From Nonomuraea maritima (lineage in GTDB: Bacteria; Actinomycetota; Actinomycetes; Streptosporangiales; Streptosporangiaceae): 64,000 nt of DNA. Every line of letters starts with the position of its first letter. The first letter of the stretch is position 1. Under the pieces are notes generated by a model. It was not told the origin of the DNA. It saw nothing but the letters and a program-made list of their open reading frames with translations, and made no database searches. The translations under genes and the position numbers were made by a program. The stretch covers positions 1-64,000 of the forward strand of contig NZ_FNFB01000003.1 in the NCBI RefSeq assembly GCF_900100395.1, written 5' to 3'. Below are positions 1 through 9,653 of this stretch, one piece after another.

Positions 1-40
1 TCAAGCCGAGCCTTTGACGCTCTGGTGAAGGGACGGACCT

Positions 41-60
41 CCCGGGCCGAAATGCCCGGG
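41..60. terminator. 7-bp inverted repeat, possible terminator of a gene left of the window
   Basis: Arms CCCGGGC (41-47) and GCCCGGG (54-60) enclose a 6-nt loop. There is no T-run, so this is only a candidate factor-independent terminator or cruciform. I see no convincing gene in bases 1-161 on either strand. Confidence 0.35.
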
Positions 61-161
61 ATGCTGAGAGTCCTTGAGACTCAAAGCAACGGTGAGGAAC
101 CGGACGGCCTCGCGCCGGAAAACGGGGTGCGTCGCGAGTGCGCTTGGTGTTGCATGAGCGG

Positions 162-755
162 ATGCTCGATGATCCGCTGGAACGACTCCACGACGCCGCA
201 CGCCGTACGCGCGAACTCGCCCGCGAGCGGGCCGCCACCGGCCTCGGCCACGACGACGCCGATGACGACGTCGGCACGATCGGCACGGACGGCGCCGTCG
301 GGTTCGACCCGTTCCCCCTGTTGAGAGCCCTGCACGCGAACGGCGTGCGGGCCGTGGTGATCGGGCAGGTCGCCGGCATCATGCACGGATCCACCGAGCT
401 GACCGGTGATCTCGACCTGCTCTGGGACGGCGATCCGGCCCAGGCCCCGGCCCTCGCGGCGGCGTTCGCGTCCGTCGGTGCCCGGCTCGCCGACGACGTC
501 GTCCTTGAGCCGGCCGCCTTTCTCCGTCCCAAGGTCGACTTCACCTCGCCCGGAGTCGGCGGCGACTGCTGCACGCCGGCGCTTCCCTGGGGCGACCTGC
601 GGGTCCGGGAGTTTCTCGACCGCGCGATGACCGCGGTCGGCCCCGGCGGCCTGGAGGTCCACTACCTCACCCGGCAGGACCTGATCCGGATGCGCCGCGC
701 GGTGGGCCGTCCCAAGGACCTGCGTCGAGCGGACGAGCTGGAACGCCTGGCCTGA
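162..755 (+). CDS. Nucleotidyltransferase-fold protein (MNT/AbiEii-like), uncharacterised
   Basis: A predicted cytoplasmic protein of 197 aa with a minimal nucleotidyltransferase look. Residues about 68-77 carry a G-x-V-A-G-I-M-H-G-S helix, followed by the acidic strand D-L-D-L-L-W-D at 83-89 and a further Asp near 126 (RPKVDF). This is the G-S-(x)n-D-x-D pattern of the NTase fold. Such proteins often occur as the antitoxin or enzyme half of two-gene toxin or abortive-infection modules, but no partner is visible: the left neighbour is outside the window and the right neighbour is an unrelated convergent gene. ATG at 162 was chosen. GTG at 138 is in frame and would add eight residues, and neither has a clear ribosome binding site. 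Substrate and role are unknown. Confidence 0.6.
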   Translation: MLDDPLERLHDAARRTRELARERAATGLGHDDADDDVGTIGTDGAVGFDPFPLLRALHANGVRAVVIGQVAGIMHGSTELTGDLDLLWDGDPAQAPALAAAFASVGARLADDVVLEPAAFLRPKVDFTSPGVGGDCCTPALPWGDLRVREFLDRAMTAVGPGGLEVHYLTRQDLIRMRRAVGRPKDLRRADELERLA

Positions 756-763
756 CGCGGGGG

Positions 764-1486
764 TCAACGCGAGCGGTTGCCCTTCTTCTTGCGGGCGGGC
801 TGCGTGGGCCGGCGGGCGGTGCGTTGCTGCGGGGACTTCCTGGGCTTCGGCGCCGGCTTCTCGGCGGGCGCGGTGGTGCGGCCGCGTGAGCTGTTCGCCG
901 TGCGGCCGCGGACGATGCCGATGAAGTCCTCCATCAGGTCGGTGGTGGCGTCCGCCGGCCAGGTGAGCGCGACCTGCGACTGCGGGGCGTCCGTCACCGT
1001 CCGGTAGGTGAGGTCTTTGCGGTGGTGCAGGCGGGCCAGCGACTGCGGGACCACGAGGAGGCCGGTGCCGGCCGCGACCAGCTCGACGGCGTGCGCCGTC
1101 GTGTCGGGACGGGTGAACGCGGGCAGACCGGGCCGTTCCGTCCACTCGATGGTGTCGTCGAGCGGGTGGAGCACCTCCTCTTCGGCCAGGTCGGCGAGGG
1201 TCACCTCGTCGGCGGCGGCCAGGTCGTGGTCCTTCGGCACCACGACGACCGTGGTCTCGACGTAGAGCGGGATCACGCTGAGCCCGTCGCGGTCGATGGG
1301 GAGCCTGACGAAACCGGCGTCGGCGCCGCCGTCCCGCAGGAGCGTGACCGCGTCGGCGGTGGGGACCGCGGTCAGGGTGATCGGCACGTCGGGCAGCCGC
1401 TCCGTCCAGATGTTGACCCACTTCGCGGGTGTCACTCCGGGTACGTACGCCAGCCGGAACGTCGTGCCGGTCTTTTCGTCAGTCAC
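764..1486 (-). CDS. LysR-type substrate-binding domain protein without a DNA-binding domain
   Basis: A 240-aa protein that starts directly in the ligand-binding fold of LysR-type regulators (type 2 periplasmic-binding fold, residues 1 to about 205) and has no N-terminal winged helix. It ends in a basic, proline-rich tail rich in K and R (about 206-240) that could contact nucleic acid. Inferred role: a small-molecule sensor. It is divergent from the DUF5997 gene at 1541, a pairing I recognise from other actinomycetes. GTG at 1486 is preceded by TACGCT with a 6-nt gap, which supports a leaderless transcript and this start. It converges with the NTase-like gene, 8 bp from its stop. The family call is firm; the ligand is unknown. 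Confidence 0.75.
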   Translation of the reverse strand: MTDEKTGTTFRLAYVPGVTPAKWVNIWTERLPDVPITLTAVPTADAVTLLRDGGADAGFVRLPIDRDGLSVIPLYVETTVVVVPKDHDLAAADEVTLADLAEEEVLHPLDDTIEWTERPGLPAFTRPDTTAHAVELVAAGTGLLVVPQSLARLHHRKDLTYRTVTDAPQSQVALTWPADATTDLMEDFIGIVRGRTANSSRGRTTAPAEKPAPKPRKSPQQRTARRPTQPARKKKGNRSR

Positions 1487-1492
1487 GCCCTC

Positions 1493-1533
1493 AGCGTACT
1501 GATGCAGGGGGACCCGTCCGGACTGACTACCCT
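1493..1533. promoter_or_regulatory. Divergent leaderless promoters for LysR-like sensor and DUF5997
   Basis: The 54-bp intergenic space has two back-to-back -10 boxes. TACGCT on the minus strand (1493-1498) lies 6 nt before GTG 1486. TACCCT on the plus strand (1528-1533) lies 7 nt before ATG 1541. No ribosome binding site precedes either start, as expected for leaderless mRNAs. No good -35 element is visible. Confidence 0.5.
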
Positions 1534-1540
1534 TGGTGCC

Positions 1541-1912
1541 ATGACCTCGCCCAAACCGAAGACAGTCCAGACCATGAAGCCCGAGACCGCGGCCAAGAAG
1601 CTGGGCGTCCTCCTCTCGGCCACTCCCGCCGAGTTCCAGGCGGGTGTCGTCTCCAGGGACGAGCTGAACGAGTTGCAGGCCAAGCCGCCCACGTGGCTCA
1701 CCGACCTGCGCCGCAACGGCCCCCACCCCAAGCAGGTCGTCGCCGCCAAGCTCAAGGTCTCCATCTCCGGCCTGCGCAGGGCCGGCATCACCGAGCCGCT
1801 CACCACGGCCGAGATCGAGGCGCTGAAGGCCGAGAACCCGGCGTGGCTGGAGCACGAGCAGGCCGTCCAGGCCGAGAACCGCAAGGAGGCGCTCCGCCTC
1901 AAGGAGGGCTGA
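1541..1912 (+). CDS. DUF5997 family protein, possible small DNA-binding partner
   Basis: A 123-aa, charged, all-helical-looking protein matching what I recognise as DUF5997. Residues about 65-90 (P-K-Q-V-V-A-A-K-L-K-V-S-I-S-G-L-R-R-A-G) resemble a helix-turn-helix: a first helix, a short turn at K-V-S, then a basic recognition-like helix. The rest is a Lys/Glu-rich helical scaffold. It is divergent from the HTH-less LysR-like sensor, so the two may be the DNA-binding and sensing halves of one regulator. That is inference from sequence shape and position. ATG at 1541 is leaderless (TACCCT plus 7 nt). No enzyme motif is seen. Confidence 0.7.
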   Translation: MTSPKPKTVQTMKPETAAKKLGVLLSATPAEFQAGVVSRDELNELQAKPPTWLTDLRRNGPHPKQVVAAKLKVSISGLRRAGITEPLTTAEIEALKAENPAWLEHEQAVQAENRKEALRLKEG

Positions 1913-2003
1913 GCGGTCCGCTTCCTCATGGTCTGGCCGGTCAGGTGTGAAGGCGCCGAACGGTGGTAGCCCCTTCTCCTGGAACGACGACAGGGGAGGC
2001 GGC

Positions 2004-2309
2004 ATGGCCGAGGGGGTCCTGACCGACGAGGAGATCGACACCGCGCTCGCGGCGCTGCAGGGCTGGCGCCACGACGGGGAGGCCCTGGTGAAGGACGTCC
2101 CGGCGACGCCGGACAGCCACGGCTGGCTGCGCGAGGCGGTGATGAACGAGGCCGAGGTCCTCGACCACCACCCCGAGATCGCGTCCACGCCGGACGGCAT
2201 CCGGTTCCGGCTGGCCACCCACAGCGCGGGCGGGGTCACCGCGCGAGACGTCGAACTGGCCGCCCGCATCGACCACGTCCTGGAGGGCGCCGCCCGCGAC
2301 CGCGGCTGA
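2004..2309 (+). CDS. 4a-hydroxytetrahydrobiopterin dehydratase (pterin-4a-carbinolamine dehydratase)
   Basis: A 101-aa cytoplasmic enzyme of the PCD/DCoH family, which dehydrates 4a-hydroxy-tetrahydropterin to quinonoid dihydropterin and so recycles the cofactor of aromatic amino acid hydroxylases. The family motif is present as E-V-L-D-H-H-P-E about 45-55 residues in, with the paired His and Pro expected in the active site, and the length is normal for the family. ATG at 2004 follows a good ribosome binding site (AGGGGAGG, 1992-1999). No phenylalanine hydroxylase or pterin gene is in the window, so the hydroxylase it serves is not shown here. About 235 bp of non-coding, convergent space follows. 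Confidence 0.85.
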   Translation: MAEGVLTDEEIDTALAALQGWRHDGEALVKDVPATPDSHGWLREAVMNEAEVLDHHPEIASTPDGIRFRLATHSAGGVTARDVELAARIDHVLEGAARDRG

Positions 2310-2545
2310 CCCGGGCCCAGGCGGCGCGTTCCCCGGCCCCGGTGCGAGCTACGCGTCCGGGGCCTGCTGCGAGGCCGTCGCCGCCTTCGTGCGGGCGGCG
2401 ACCGACGTCGTGGCTCATCATGCGACCTGAGCCGTGGCTCAGCATGCGGCATGGGTGGTGGCTTGTCGTCGTGCGGGACCCGGGCCGCCTGGCCTGGCCG
2501 TGGCAGGAACGGCTTCGGCTGGGCGGCCCGGGCGTGGGTGTGGGG

Positions 2546-3730
2546 TCAGCGGGTTGTGGAGAAGGCGTAGATGGTCGTCGTGCGGTAGGTGTCTCCTGGG
2601 CGTAGGACGGTCGAGGGGAAGTTCTTGTGGTTGGGCGAGTCGGGGTAGTGCTGCGACTCCAGGGTGAAGCCGGACCGCTTCTGGTACAGGTGGCCGCCGG
2701 TGCCGCGCAGGGTGCCGTCGAGGAAGTTGCCCGAGTAGAACTGCAGGCCCGGCTGGTCGGTGATGACCTCGAGCACGCGCCCGCTGCGCGGGTCCACGGC
2801 CTTGGCCGCGAGCTGCAGTCCGCGCCCGTGGCGGTCGAGGACGTAGTTGTGGTCGTACCCGCCGGCTCGTTCGAGCTGCTGGTTCTTGCGGTTGATGCGC
2901 GCGCCGATGGTGGTGGGACGGCGGAAGTCGAGCGGCGTGCCGCTCAGCCGGGCGATCTGCCCGGTGGGGATGAGCGTCTTGTCGATCGGGGTGTAGCGGG
3001 AGGCGTTGATCTGCAGCCGCTGGTCGAGGATCCGGCCGTCGCCCTCACCGTGCAGGTTGAAGTACGTGTGGTTGGTGAGGTTGACGACCGTGGTCCGGTC
3101 GGTGGTGGCGCTGTAGTCCATGCGGATCTTGTTGTCGTTCGTCAGCGTGTAGACGACCTTGGTCCGCAGCGTGCCCGGGTAGTTCTCCTCGCCGTTCGGG
3201 CTGGTGTAGGTGAGCTCGAGACCCACGCTGCCGTGCCGGTTGAACGGGTGGGCGGCCCAGACCCGCTTGTCGAAGCCCTTGGTGCCGCCGTGCAGGCTGT
3301 TGGGGCCGTCGTTGACCGGCAGCTGGTACGTCTTGCCGGCGACGCTGAAGCGACCCTTGGCGATGCGGTTGGCGTACCGGCCGATGATGGCGCCGAAGTA
3401 AAGGCTCTTGTTGACGTAGTCCGGCAGGTTGTTGAAGCCGAGCGCCACGTTGGCGAACTTGCCGCGCTTGTCGGGGACGTCGATCGACTGGATGATGCCG
3501 CCGTAGGTGAGGATGTTCACCCGCATCCCCCGGGAGTTCCGCAGGGTGTAGATGTCGATCTTCTTGCCGTCGGGCATGGTGCCGAAGTACTTCTTGGTGA
3601 TGCTCGGCTTGGCGGCGGCGGCCTGTGCCTGCGGCACGACGGCCAGGCTCAGCGCCATCGTGACCACGGCCGCCAGGACGACCCTGACGGCTGCGGCGAG
3701 CGTGCTTCGGGCACGGGTTCTGCTCGGCAT
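2546..3730 (-). CDS. Secreted aldose 1-epimerase (galactose mutarotase)
   Basis: A 394-aa exported enzyme that interconverts alpha and beta anomers of aldoses. Residues 1-38 form a signal peptide (basic N-terminus, hydrophobic core, A-Q-A-A cleavage region). The mutarotase fold follows with G-R-Y-A-N-R-I (about 117-123), N-D-G-P-N-S-L-H-G-G (140-149), N-H-T-Y-F-N-L-H-G with the acid His 221, G-Y-D-H-N-Y, and L-E-S-Q-H-Y-P-D-S-P-N with the base Glu 358. ATG at 3730 follows AAAGGGA at about 8 nt. Most GalM proteins are cytoplasmic, so secretion suggests mutarotation of released sugars outside the cell, next to a monosaccharide ABC transporter operon on the same strand. A 450-bp gap with its own terminator separates it from that operon, so it is probably transcribed separately. 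Confidence 0.92.
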   Translation of the reverse strand: MPSRTRARSTLAAAVRVVLAAVVTMALSLAVVPQAQAAAAKPSITKKYFGTMPDGKKIDIYTLRNSRGMRVNILTYGGIIQSIDVPDKRGKFANVALGFNNLPDYVNKSLYFGAIIGRYANRIAKGRFSVAGKTYQLPVNDGPNSLHGGTKGFDKRVWAAHPFNRHGSVGLELTYTSPNGEENYPGTLRTKVVYTLTNDNKIRMDYSATTDRTTVVNLTNHTYFNLHGEGDGRILDQRLQINASRYTPIDKTLIPTGQIARLSGTPLDFRRPTTIGARINRKNQQLERAGGYDHNYVLDRHGRGLQLAAKAVDPRSGRVLEVITDQPGLQFYSGNFLDGTLRGTGGHLYQKRSGFTLESQHYPDSPNHKNFPSTVLRPGDTYRTTTIYAFSTTR

Positions 3731-4110
3731 GAACGGTTTCCCTTTCGGATGCTGCTGATCCACGTCAGCATGGGTAGGTCGCGGATCTGCTGATTCCGGA
3801 CGCCTGGATGAAGGCGCGAGGGCGGCGCGTCGGTCGCTGCTCGATGCGGCTGCTCGCCCGATGCCCTGCGTACTCCACGAAGCCGTGTTCCTGCTCGGCA
3901 GAGGCAGGAGGAAGCTCTGACGACTCGCGGACGGGTGCGGCGGCGCGGCGGCTGGGGGTCTGCCGCCGCTGTGCATCCTGTTCGCCTGCTGCCACGAAAG
4001 GACGGCTCCTTCCACACTCCCCACGCGAGTTTTATGCCTATTTGCTATCACATGTCCGATTTGGCAAGGAAGGGGTGGTCCAGCATGTGGCCGCCCGGCG
4101 GGAACCCGGG
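3731..4110. other. Non-coding leader/promoter region of the secreted epimerase gene
   Basis: No supported gene here. The stretch at about 4028-4070 is unusually AT-rich for this window and is the likeliest place for the minus-strand promoter of the epimerase, implying a long 5' leader of roughly 300 nt. I could not assign a convincing -35/-10 pair, and no copy of the TGACA-N4-TGTCA operator found in the adjacent sugar operon is present. Confidence 0.4.
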
Positions 4111-4148
4111 CAAAAGAAAATCGCCGTCACACCTGGGGGTGACGGCGA
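4111..4148 (-). terminator. Intrinsic terminator of the chvE sugar ABC operon
   Basis: A perfect 10-bp stem, TCGCCGTCAC (4121-4130) with GTGACGGCGA (4139-4148), and an 8-nt loop. On the minus strand it is followed by the T-rich run TTTTCTTTTG (4111-4120), the classical factor-independent layout. It lies about 34 nt beyond the chvE stop codon. Confidence 0.85.
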
Positions 4149-4154
4149 CAGGTG

Positions 4155-4176
4155 TGGGTCCCGGGGACGGGACCCA
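4155..4176. other. Second hairpin just after the chvE stop codon
   Basis: Arms TGGGTCCC (4155-4162) and GGGACCCA (4169-4176) with a 6-nt loop, between the chvE stop and the T-tailed terminator. It may stabilise the mRNA 3' end. Confidence 0.5.
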
Positions 4177-4181
4177 CCGCA

Positions 4182-5288
4182 CTACTTCGTGAGCGGAGCC
4201 AGGTTGGGGTCGTTGGCGTACGCCTCGGCCGCGTTGTCCTTGGTGACGATCTGCGGCTCGAGCAGGTACGACGGGACGACCTTCACCCCGTTGTCGTACG
4301 ACTTGGTGTCGTTGATCTCCGGCTGCTTGCCGGCCTGCAGGTCCTTCACCATCTGGATGGTCTGCTTGACCAGGTTGCGGGTGTCCTTGTTGATCGTGGA
4401 GTACTGCTCACCAGCCATGATCGACTTGATCGACTCGACCTCGGAGTCCTGGCCGGTGACGATCGGGAGCGGCTTGCCGGCGCCCTTGATCGAGGTGAGG
4501 ATGGCGCGGGCCAGCGTGTCGTTCGGGGAGAGCACGCCGTCCAGGGTCTTGCTGGTGTAGGTGGAGGTCAGCAGGGAGTCCATCCGCCGCTGGGCGTTCT
4601 CCGGCTTCCAGGCGTCGATGGCGGTCTGCTTGATGTCGGTCTGGCCGGAGCCGACCACCAGGGTGCCGTTGTCGATCTGCGGCTTGAGCACGCTCATCGC
4701 GCCGTCGAAGAACACCGCCGAGTTGTTGTCGTCGGACGAACCAGAGAACAGCTCGATGGTGTACGGGCCCTCGGGCTTCTTCGCCTTCATGCCGTCCAGC
4801 AGGGCCTGGCCCTGGAGCTGGCCGACCTTGAAGTTGTCGTAGGCGACGTAGAAGTCGACGCCCTGGGTGTTCTTGATGAGGCGGTCGTAGGCGATGACGC
4901 TCGCCCCGGCGGCCTTGGCGGCCTCGACCTGGGTGCTCAGCTGGGCGGCGTCGGTCGCGCCGATCACGATGACCTTGGCGCCCTTGGTGACCATGGCCTG
5001 GATCTGCGACTGCTGGTCGGCGACCGTGGTGGAGGAACCGGCGTACTGGACGTCCGACTGGAAGCCGGCCTCCTTGAGGCCGTCGGTGAACAGGTCACCG
5101 GCCAGCACCCAGTTCTCCGAGGTCTTCGCCGGCAGCGCGACGCCGATCAGCGAGTCGGCGGGGAAGCCCTTGGCGGCCTCGGTCGTGCCGGCGCTCGTGG
5201 TGCCCTCTTCCGACCGCTGGGAACAGGCGGTGAGAGACAGCAGAGCGATGGCTCCGGCCGCCACACCCCTGATCAGGAAATTGCGCAT
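4182..5288 (-). CDS. chvE: ChvE-type multiple-monosaccharide ABC transporter substrate-binding lipoprotein
   Basis: A 368-aa lipoprotein that binds sugars outside the membrane and delivers them to the MmsA/MmsB importer. Residues 1-22 form a lipoprotein signal ending in the lipobox L-T-A-C (Cys 22). A two-lobed type I periplasmic sugar-binding fold follows, with V-G-S-G-Q-T-D and T-G-Q-D-S-E segments and the L-S-P-N-D-T-L-A-R-A-I stretch typical of ChvE/xylose-binding proteins. ATG at 5288 was chosen because AAGAAGGG lies about 9 nt upstream; GTG at 5294 would be too close to it. It is the last gene of mmsA-mmsB-chvE and ends at a strong terminator. By homology, ligands may include glucose, galactose, xylose and arabinose; which one applies is not shown. 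Confidence 0.92.
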   Translation of the reverse strand: MRNFLIRGVAAGAIALLSLTACSQRSEEGTTSAGTTEAAKGFPADSLIGVALPAKTSENWVLAGDLFTDGLKEAGFQSDVQYAGSSTTVADQQSQIQAMVTKGAKVIVIGATDAAQLSTQVEAAKAAGASVIAYDRLIKNTQGVDFYVAYDNFKVGQLQGQALLDGMKAKKPEGPYTIELFSGSSDDNNSAVFFDGAMSVLKPQIDNGTLVVGSGQTDIKQTAIDAWKPENAQRRMDSLLTSTYTSKTLDGVLSPNDTLARAILTSIKGAGKPLPIVTGQDSEVESIKSIMAGEQYSTINKDTRNLVKQTIQMVKDLQAGKQPEINDTKSYDNGVKVVPSYLLEPQIVTKDNAAEAYANDPNLAPLTK

Positions 5289-5353
5289 CAACACATGCCC
5301 TTCTTGGAAATATGACGGGACGGAGGCTTACCGCCCGTCTGATCGGTTGGCCG

Positions 5354-6645
5354 TCAGCCGGCAACCGGACTCTTACCGCGTTCCTGCTCCGCCTCGGCGG
5401 GGGAGGCGGGCGCGGGGGTGTCACGGCGGAACGGACGCATCAGCGACTCGATGACGGAGAAACGTCCCTGCTTCTTGTTGTAGACGTCGAACGCGACGGC
5501 CAGCAGCAGCACCAGGCCCTTGATGATCTGCACCCGGTCGGAGCCCACGCCGAGCAGCTGCAGGCCGTTGTTGAGTACGGCCATGACCAGGCCGCCGACG
5601 ATGGAGCCGCTGATCGTGCCGAGACCGCCGGAGACGGCCGCGCCACCGATGAACACGGCGGCGATGGCGTCCAGTTCCCAGCCGATGCCGTCCTGCGGGC
5701 CGGAGGCGGCCGAGCGGGCGACGAAGATCATGCCGGCCAGGGCGGCCAGGATCGACATGTTCATCATCACCATGAAGTTGACCCGCTTGAGCTTGACGCC
5801 GGACAGCTCCGCGGCGCGGGCGTTGCCGCCGACGGCGTAGATGTGCCGGCCGCCCGCCGTGTTGCGGGTGATGAACGAGTAGATGACGACCAGGACGGCG
5901 AGGATGATGCCCGAGACCGGGAAGCTGGTGCCGACGCGGCCGCCGGCGAACTGCAGGGTGGCGAAGACGACCACGACGAGCGGCACGGCCACGCGGATCA
6001 CCGAGATCCACATGGGGGCGACGTCGGCGCCCATCTCGCGGCGGGTGCGGCGGCCCCGCCACTCCCTGATCACGATCGCCACGCAGGCCACCAGGCCGAG
6101 CAGAAGCGTGGGGTTGTTGTAGCCGGTGTCGGGGCCGATCTCCGGCAGGAAGCCGGCGCCGATGACGCGGAAGCCCTCGGGCACCGGGATGGTGTTGGCG
6201 TTGCCGATGAACTGGTTGCCGCCCCGGAAGAGCATCATGCCGGCCAGCGTCACGATGAACGCCGGCACCCCGACGTACGCCACCCAGAAGCCCTGCCAGG
6301 CGCCGATGAGGGCGCCGACCGCCAGGCCGACGAGGATGGCGACGAACCACGGGAGCGAGTAGTCCTGCATGACCTTCGCGACCACGATGCCGACGAACGC
6401 GGCGATCGAGCCGACCGACAGGTCGATGTGCCCGGCCACGATGACCATCAGCATGCCGATGGCCAGGATCAGGATGTAGGAGTACTGGCTCACCAGCGAG
6501 ATGAGGTTGCCGGGGTTCAGCGTCAGGCCGTTGGTGAGGATCTCGAACAGCAGGACGATCGCCACCAGAGTGAAGATCATCCCGAACTGCCGGGCGTTGG
6601 AGGTCGTCCCTCCGAACAGGGACTTCTGGAGTTCTTTCACGCGGC

Positions 6646-6649
<4 letters not shown>
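5354..6649 (-). CDS. mmsB: Multiple-monosaccharide ABC transporter permease
   Basis: A 431-aa integral membrane protein forming the sugar channel with ATPase MmsA. It has about ten hydrophobic segments, the conserved [11 protein letters not shown] segment near residue 100 typical of RbsC/XylH permeases, and a central hydrophilic loop (about 190-230, rich in R) that is longer than in RbsC and characteristic of the GguB/MmsB subgroup. ATG at 6649 overlaps the mmsA stop as ATGA, so the two are translationally coupled. It is followed after 65 bp by chvE. Expression should follow the LacI operators upstream of mmsA. Confidence 0.92.
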
Positions 6650-8193
<1,544 letters not shown>

Positions 8194-8445
8194 GACGAGC
8201 TCGCCTCACTTCGGCGCCACGTCACCCTTGACATCTGTTGCCTCCGGGTCGTCGTCGGCTCAGGCAACGTCATGGCCTGAATCCATGGTTCGGGAACGAA
8301 GGGGGGTGCGCCGGGTCCCACGGCGCCGGGAGTACGAGCTCCCGTTCCTGCGGGCCGGACGTCCCGCCTGCGCGCGTCACGCGGCCGGGCGGGGATCACG
8401 CCGGGGGAGAGGCCAACCATCATGACGGTCCCCCCTAGAGCGTCG

Positions 8446-8459
8446 TGACATCGTTGTCA
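8446..8459. promoter_or_regulatory. LacI-family operator O2 of the mmsA-mmsB-chvE operon
   Basis: TGACATCGTTGTCA, arms TGACA/TGTCA around TCGT. It matches the operators at 9622 and 10618 and lies just downstream of the predicted transcription start (about 8471, minus strand), a repressing position. Confidence 0.7.
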
Positions 8460-8477
8460 TCATCAGGCAGCGGGTAG

Positions 8478-8506
8478 AGACTGCTCCGACGTGACGATCG
8501 TGTCAA
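8478..8506 (-). promoter_or_regulatory. Putative promoter of the mmsA-mmsB-chvE operon
   Basis: On the minus strand, -35 TTGACA (8501-8506), 17-nt spacer, -10 CAGTCT (8478-8483). The -35 hexamer sits inside operator O1, so regulator binding would exclude RNA polymerase. It implies a leader of about 280 nt in front of mmsA, in which I see no other gene. Confidence 0.5.
8492..8505. promoter_or_regulatory. LacI-family operator O1 overlapping the -35 box
   Basis: TGACGATCGTGTCA, arms TGACG/TGTCA, a weaker match to the TGACA-N4-TGTCA consensus. It lies 46 bp centre to centre from O2, which would allow cooperative or looped binding. Confidence 0.55.
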
Positions 8507-8545
8507 CTTGGCCCGTTTCTCTGTGGCCATTTCGTAACGCGCACG

Positions 8546-9586
8546 TCATGTGGGCTCCAGGGCGGCCGGAGCCGCACCCGGCGTGACGCCACGCGACACC
8601 AGCTCGGTGGGCAACACCACTGTACGCGGCCACGACCGGTCGCCGCCGATCCGCAGGAACAGCAGCTCGGCCGCGGTCCTGGCCAGCTCACGGGTGTCGT
8701 AGGCGATGACCGTCATCGGATACGGCAGCAGCCGGGCCAGGTCGAAGTCGTCGAACGCGAGCACCGTGGCGTCGCTGCCGCGCCGGTAGAGCTCCTCGAT
8801 CACGCCGAGGGTGATGCGGTTGTTCAGGCTGAAGAATGCCGTCGGCGGGTCGGGCCGCTCCAGCATCTCGGCGACCGCCCGCGCGGCCGAGGCCGGGTCG
8901 CCGACGCCGTCGCGGATCAGCCGGCTGTCGTACGGCACACCGGCCGGGGCCAGCGCGTCCTGCGCGCCGTCGAGCCGTTCGCGCATCGTGTAGACGCCGA
9001 TCGAGTCGAGCAGGATGCCGATCCTGCGGTGGCCCGCCTCGATGAGCCGGCCGACCCCGGCCCGCGCGCCGCCCCGGTTGTCGAGCAGCACCGTGTCGGC
9101 CAGCAGCCCGCCGGGCGGCCGGTCGAGGAAGACGACGGGCGTGCCGAGCTCGACCTCGGCGCGCAGGAACGAGTGGTCGTCGCCGGCCGGCACCACGAGC
9201 AGGCCGTCGAACCGGCGGGCGCACATGTCGCGCAGCAGCTGCCGCTCGCGGGCCGGGTCCTCCTCGGAGCTGGCGATGACGAGCATCGTGTCGTGCTGCC
9301 CGGCGATCTCGGCCGCGGCCTCGGCCATCGTCGCGTAGAACGGGTTGGCGATCTCCTCGATCAGCAGCCCGATGGTGGCGGTGGCCTGCCCCGAGCGCAG
9401 GGAACTGGCCAGGAGGTTGCGGCGGAAGCCCAGCTCGGCCACCGCGGCGAGCACGCGTTCTGCGAGTTCTGGCTGGACGTGTGGCGCGTTGTTCACGACC
9501 CGTGAGACGGTCTTCAGGCTCACTCCGGCGCGAGCTGCCACGTCCGCCATGGTAGGTCGCTTTGTTCGCCCGACGTCGCTAGCCAT
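8546..9586 (-). CDS. LacI-family transcriptional regulator of the sugar transporter/ROK kinase module
   Basis: A 346-aa repressor. Residues about 13-33 form the LacI helix-turn-helix and hinge (T-M-A-D-V-A-A-R-A-G-V-S-L-K-T-V-S-R-V-V-N). Residues 70-335 are the periplasmic-binding-like effector domain, with the conserved S-L-N-N and F-D-D-F-D-L-A segments. ATG at 9586 is supported by TATGGT 7 nt upstream (9594-9599, minus strand), a leaderless layout. It is divergent from the ROK kinase gene and transcribed in the same direction as the ABC operon, 350 bp upstream of it. Four near-identical palindromes around these genes are its probable targets, and one lies in its own intergenic space, implying autoregulation. 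The effector is presumably an imported sugar. Confidence 0.9.
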   Translation of the reverse strand: MASDVGRTKRPTMADVAARAGVSLKTVSRVVNNAPHVQPELAERVLAAVAELGFRRNLLASSLRSGQATATIGLLIEEIANPFYATMAEAAAEIAGQHDTMLVIASSEEDPARERQLLRDMCARRFDGLLVVPAGDDHSFLRAEVELGTPVVFLDRPPGGLLADTVLLDNRGGARAGVGRLIEAGHRRIGILLDSIGVYTMRERLDGAQDALAPAGVPYDSRLIRDGVGDPASAARAVAEMLERPDPPTAFFSLNNRITLGVIEELYRRGSDATVLAFDDFDLARLLPYPMTVIAYDTRELARTAAELLFLRIGGDRSWPRTVVLPTELVSRGVTPGAAPAALEPT

Positions 9587-9616
9587 GAGCGGAACCATAC
9601 TCCGTACGCGTAGCGC

Positions 9617-9635
9617 TAATCTGACAACGTTGTCT
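9617..9635 (+). promoter_or_regulatory. ROK kinase promoter with overlapping LacI operator
   Basis: TAATCT (9617-9622) is a good -10 box. The operator TGACAACGTTGTCT (9622-9635; core GACAACGTTGTC is a perfect palindrome) covers the expected transcription start. The lacI -10 box lies back to back at 9594-9599, so one bound repressor could control both genes. Confidence 0.65.
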
Positions 9636-9653
9636 CTTCCCCTAGGAGCCCCC

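Noticed and set aside
1..201. Minus-strand open frame at the left edge
   Set aside because: No family features and no start signal, and it overlaps the NTase-like gene. The window edge prevents any firm call.
2427..2442. CTGAGCC-GT-GGCTCAG repeat in the convergent space after the pterin dehydratase gene
   Set aside because: The 2-nt loop is too tight for a stable terminator as drawn and nothing else supports a function.
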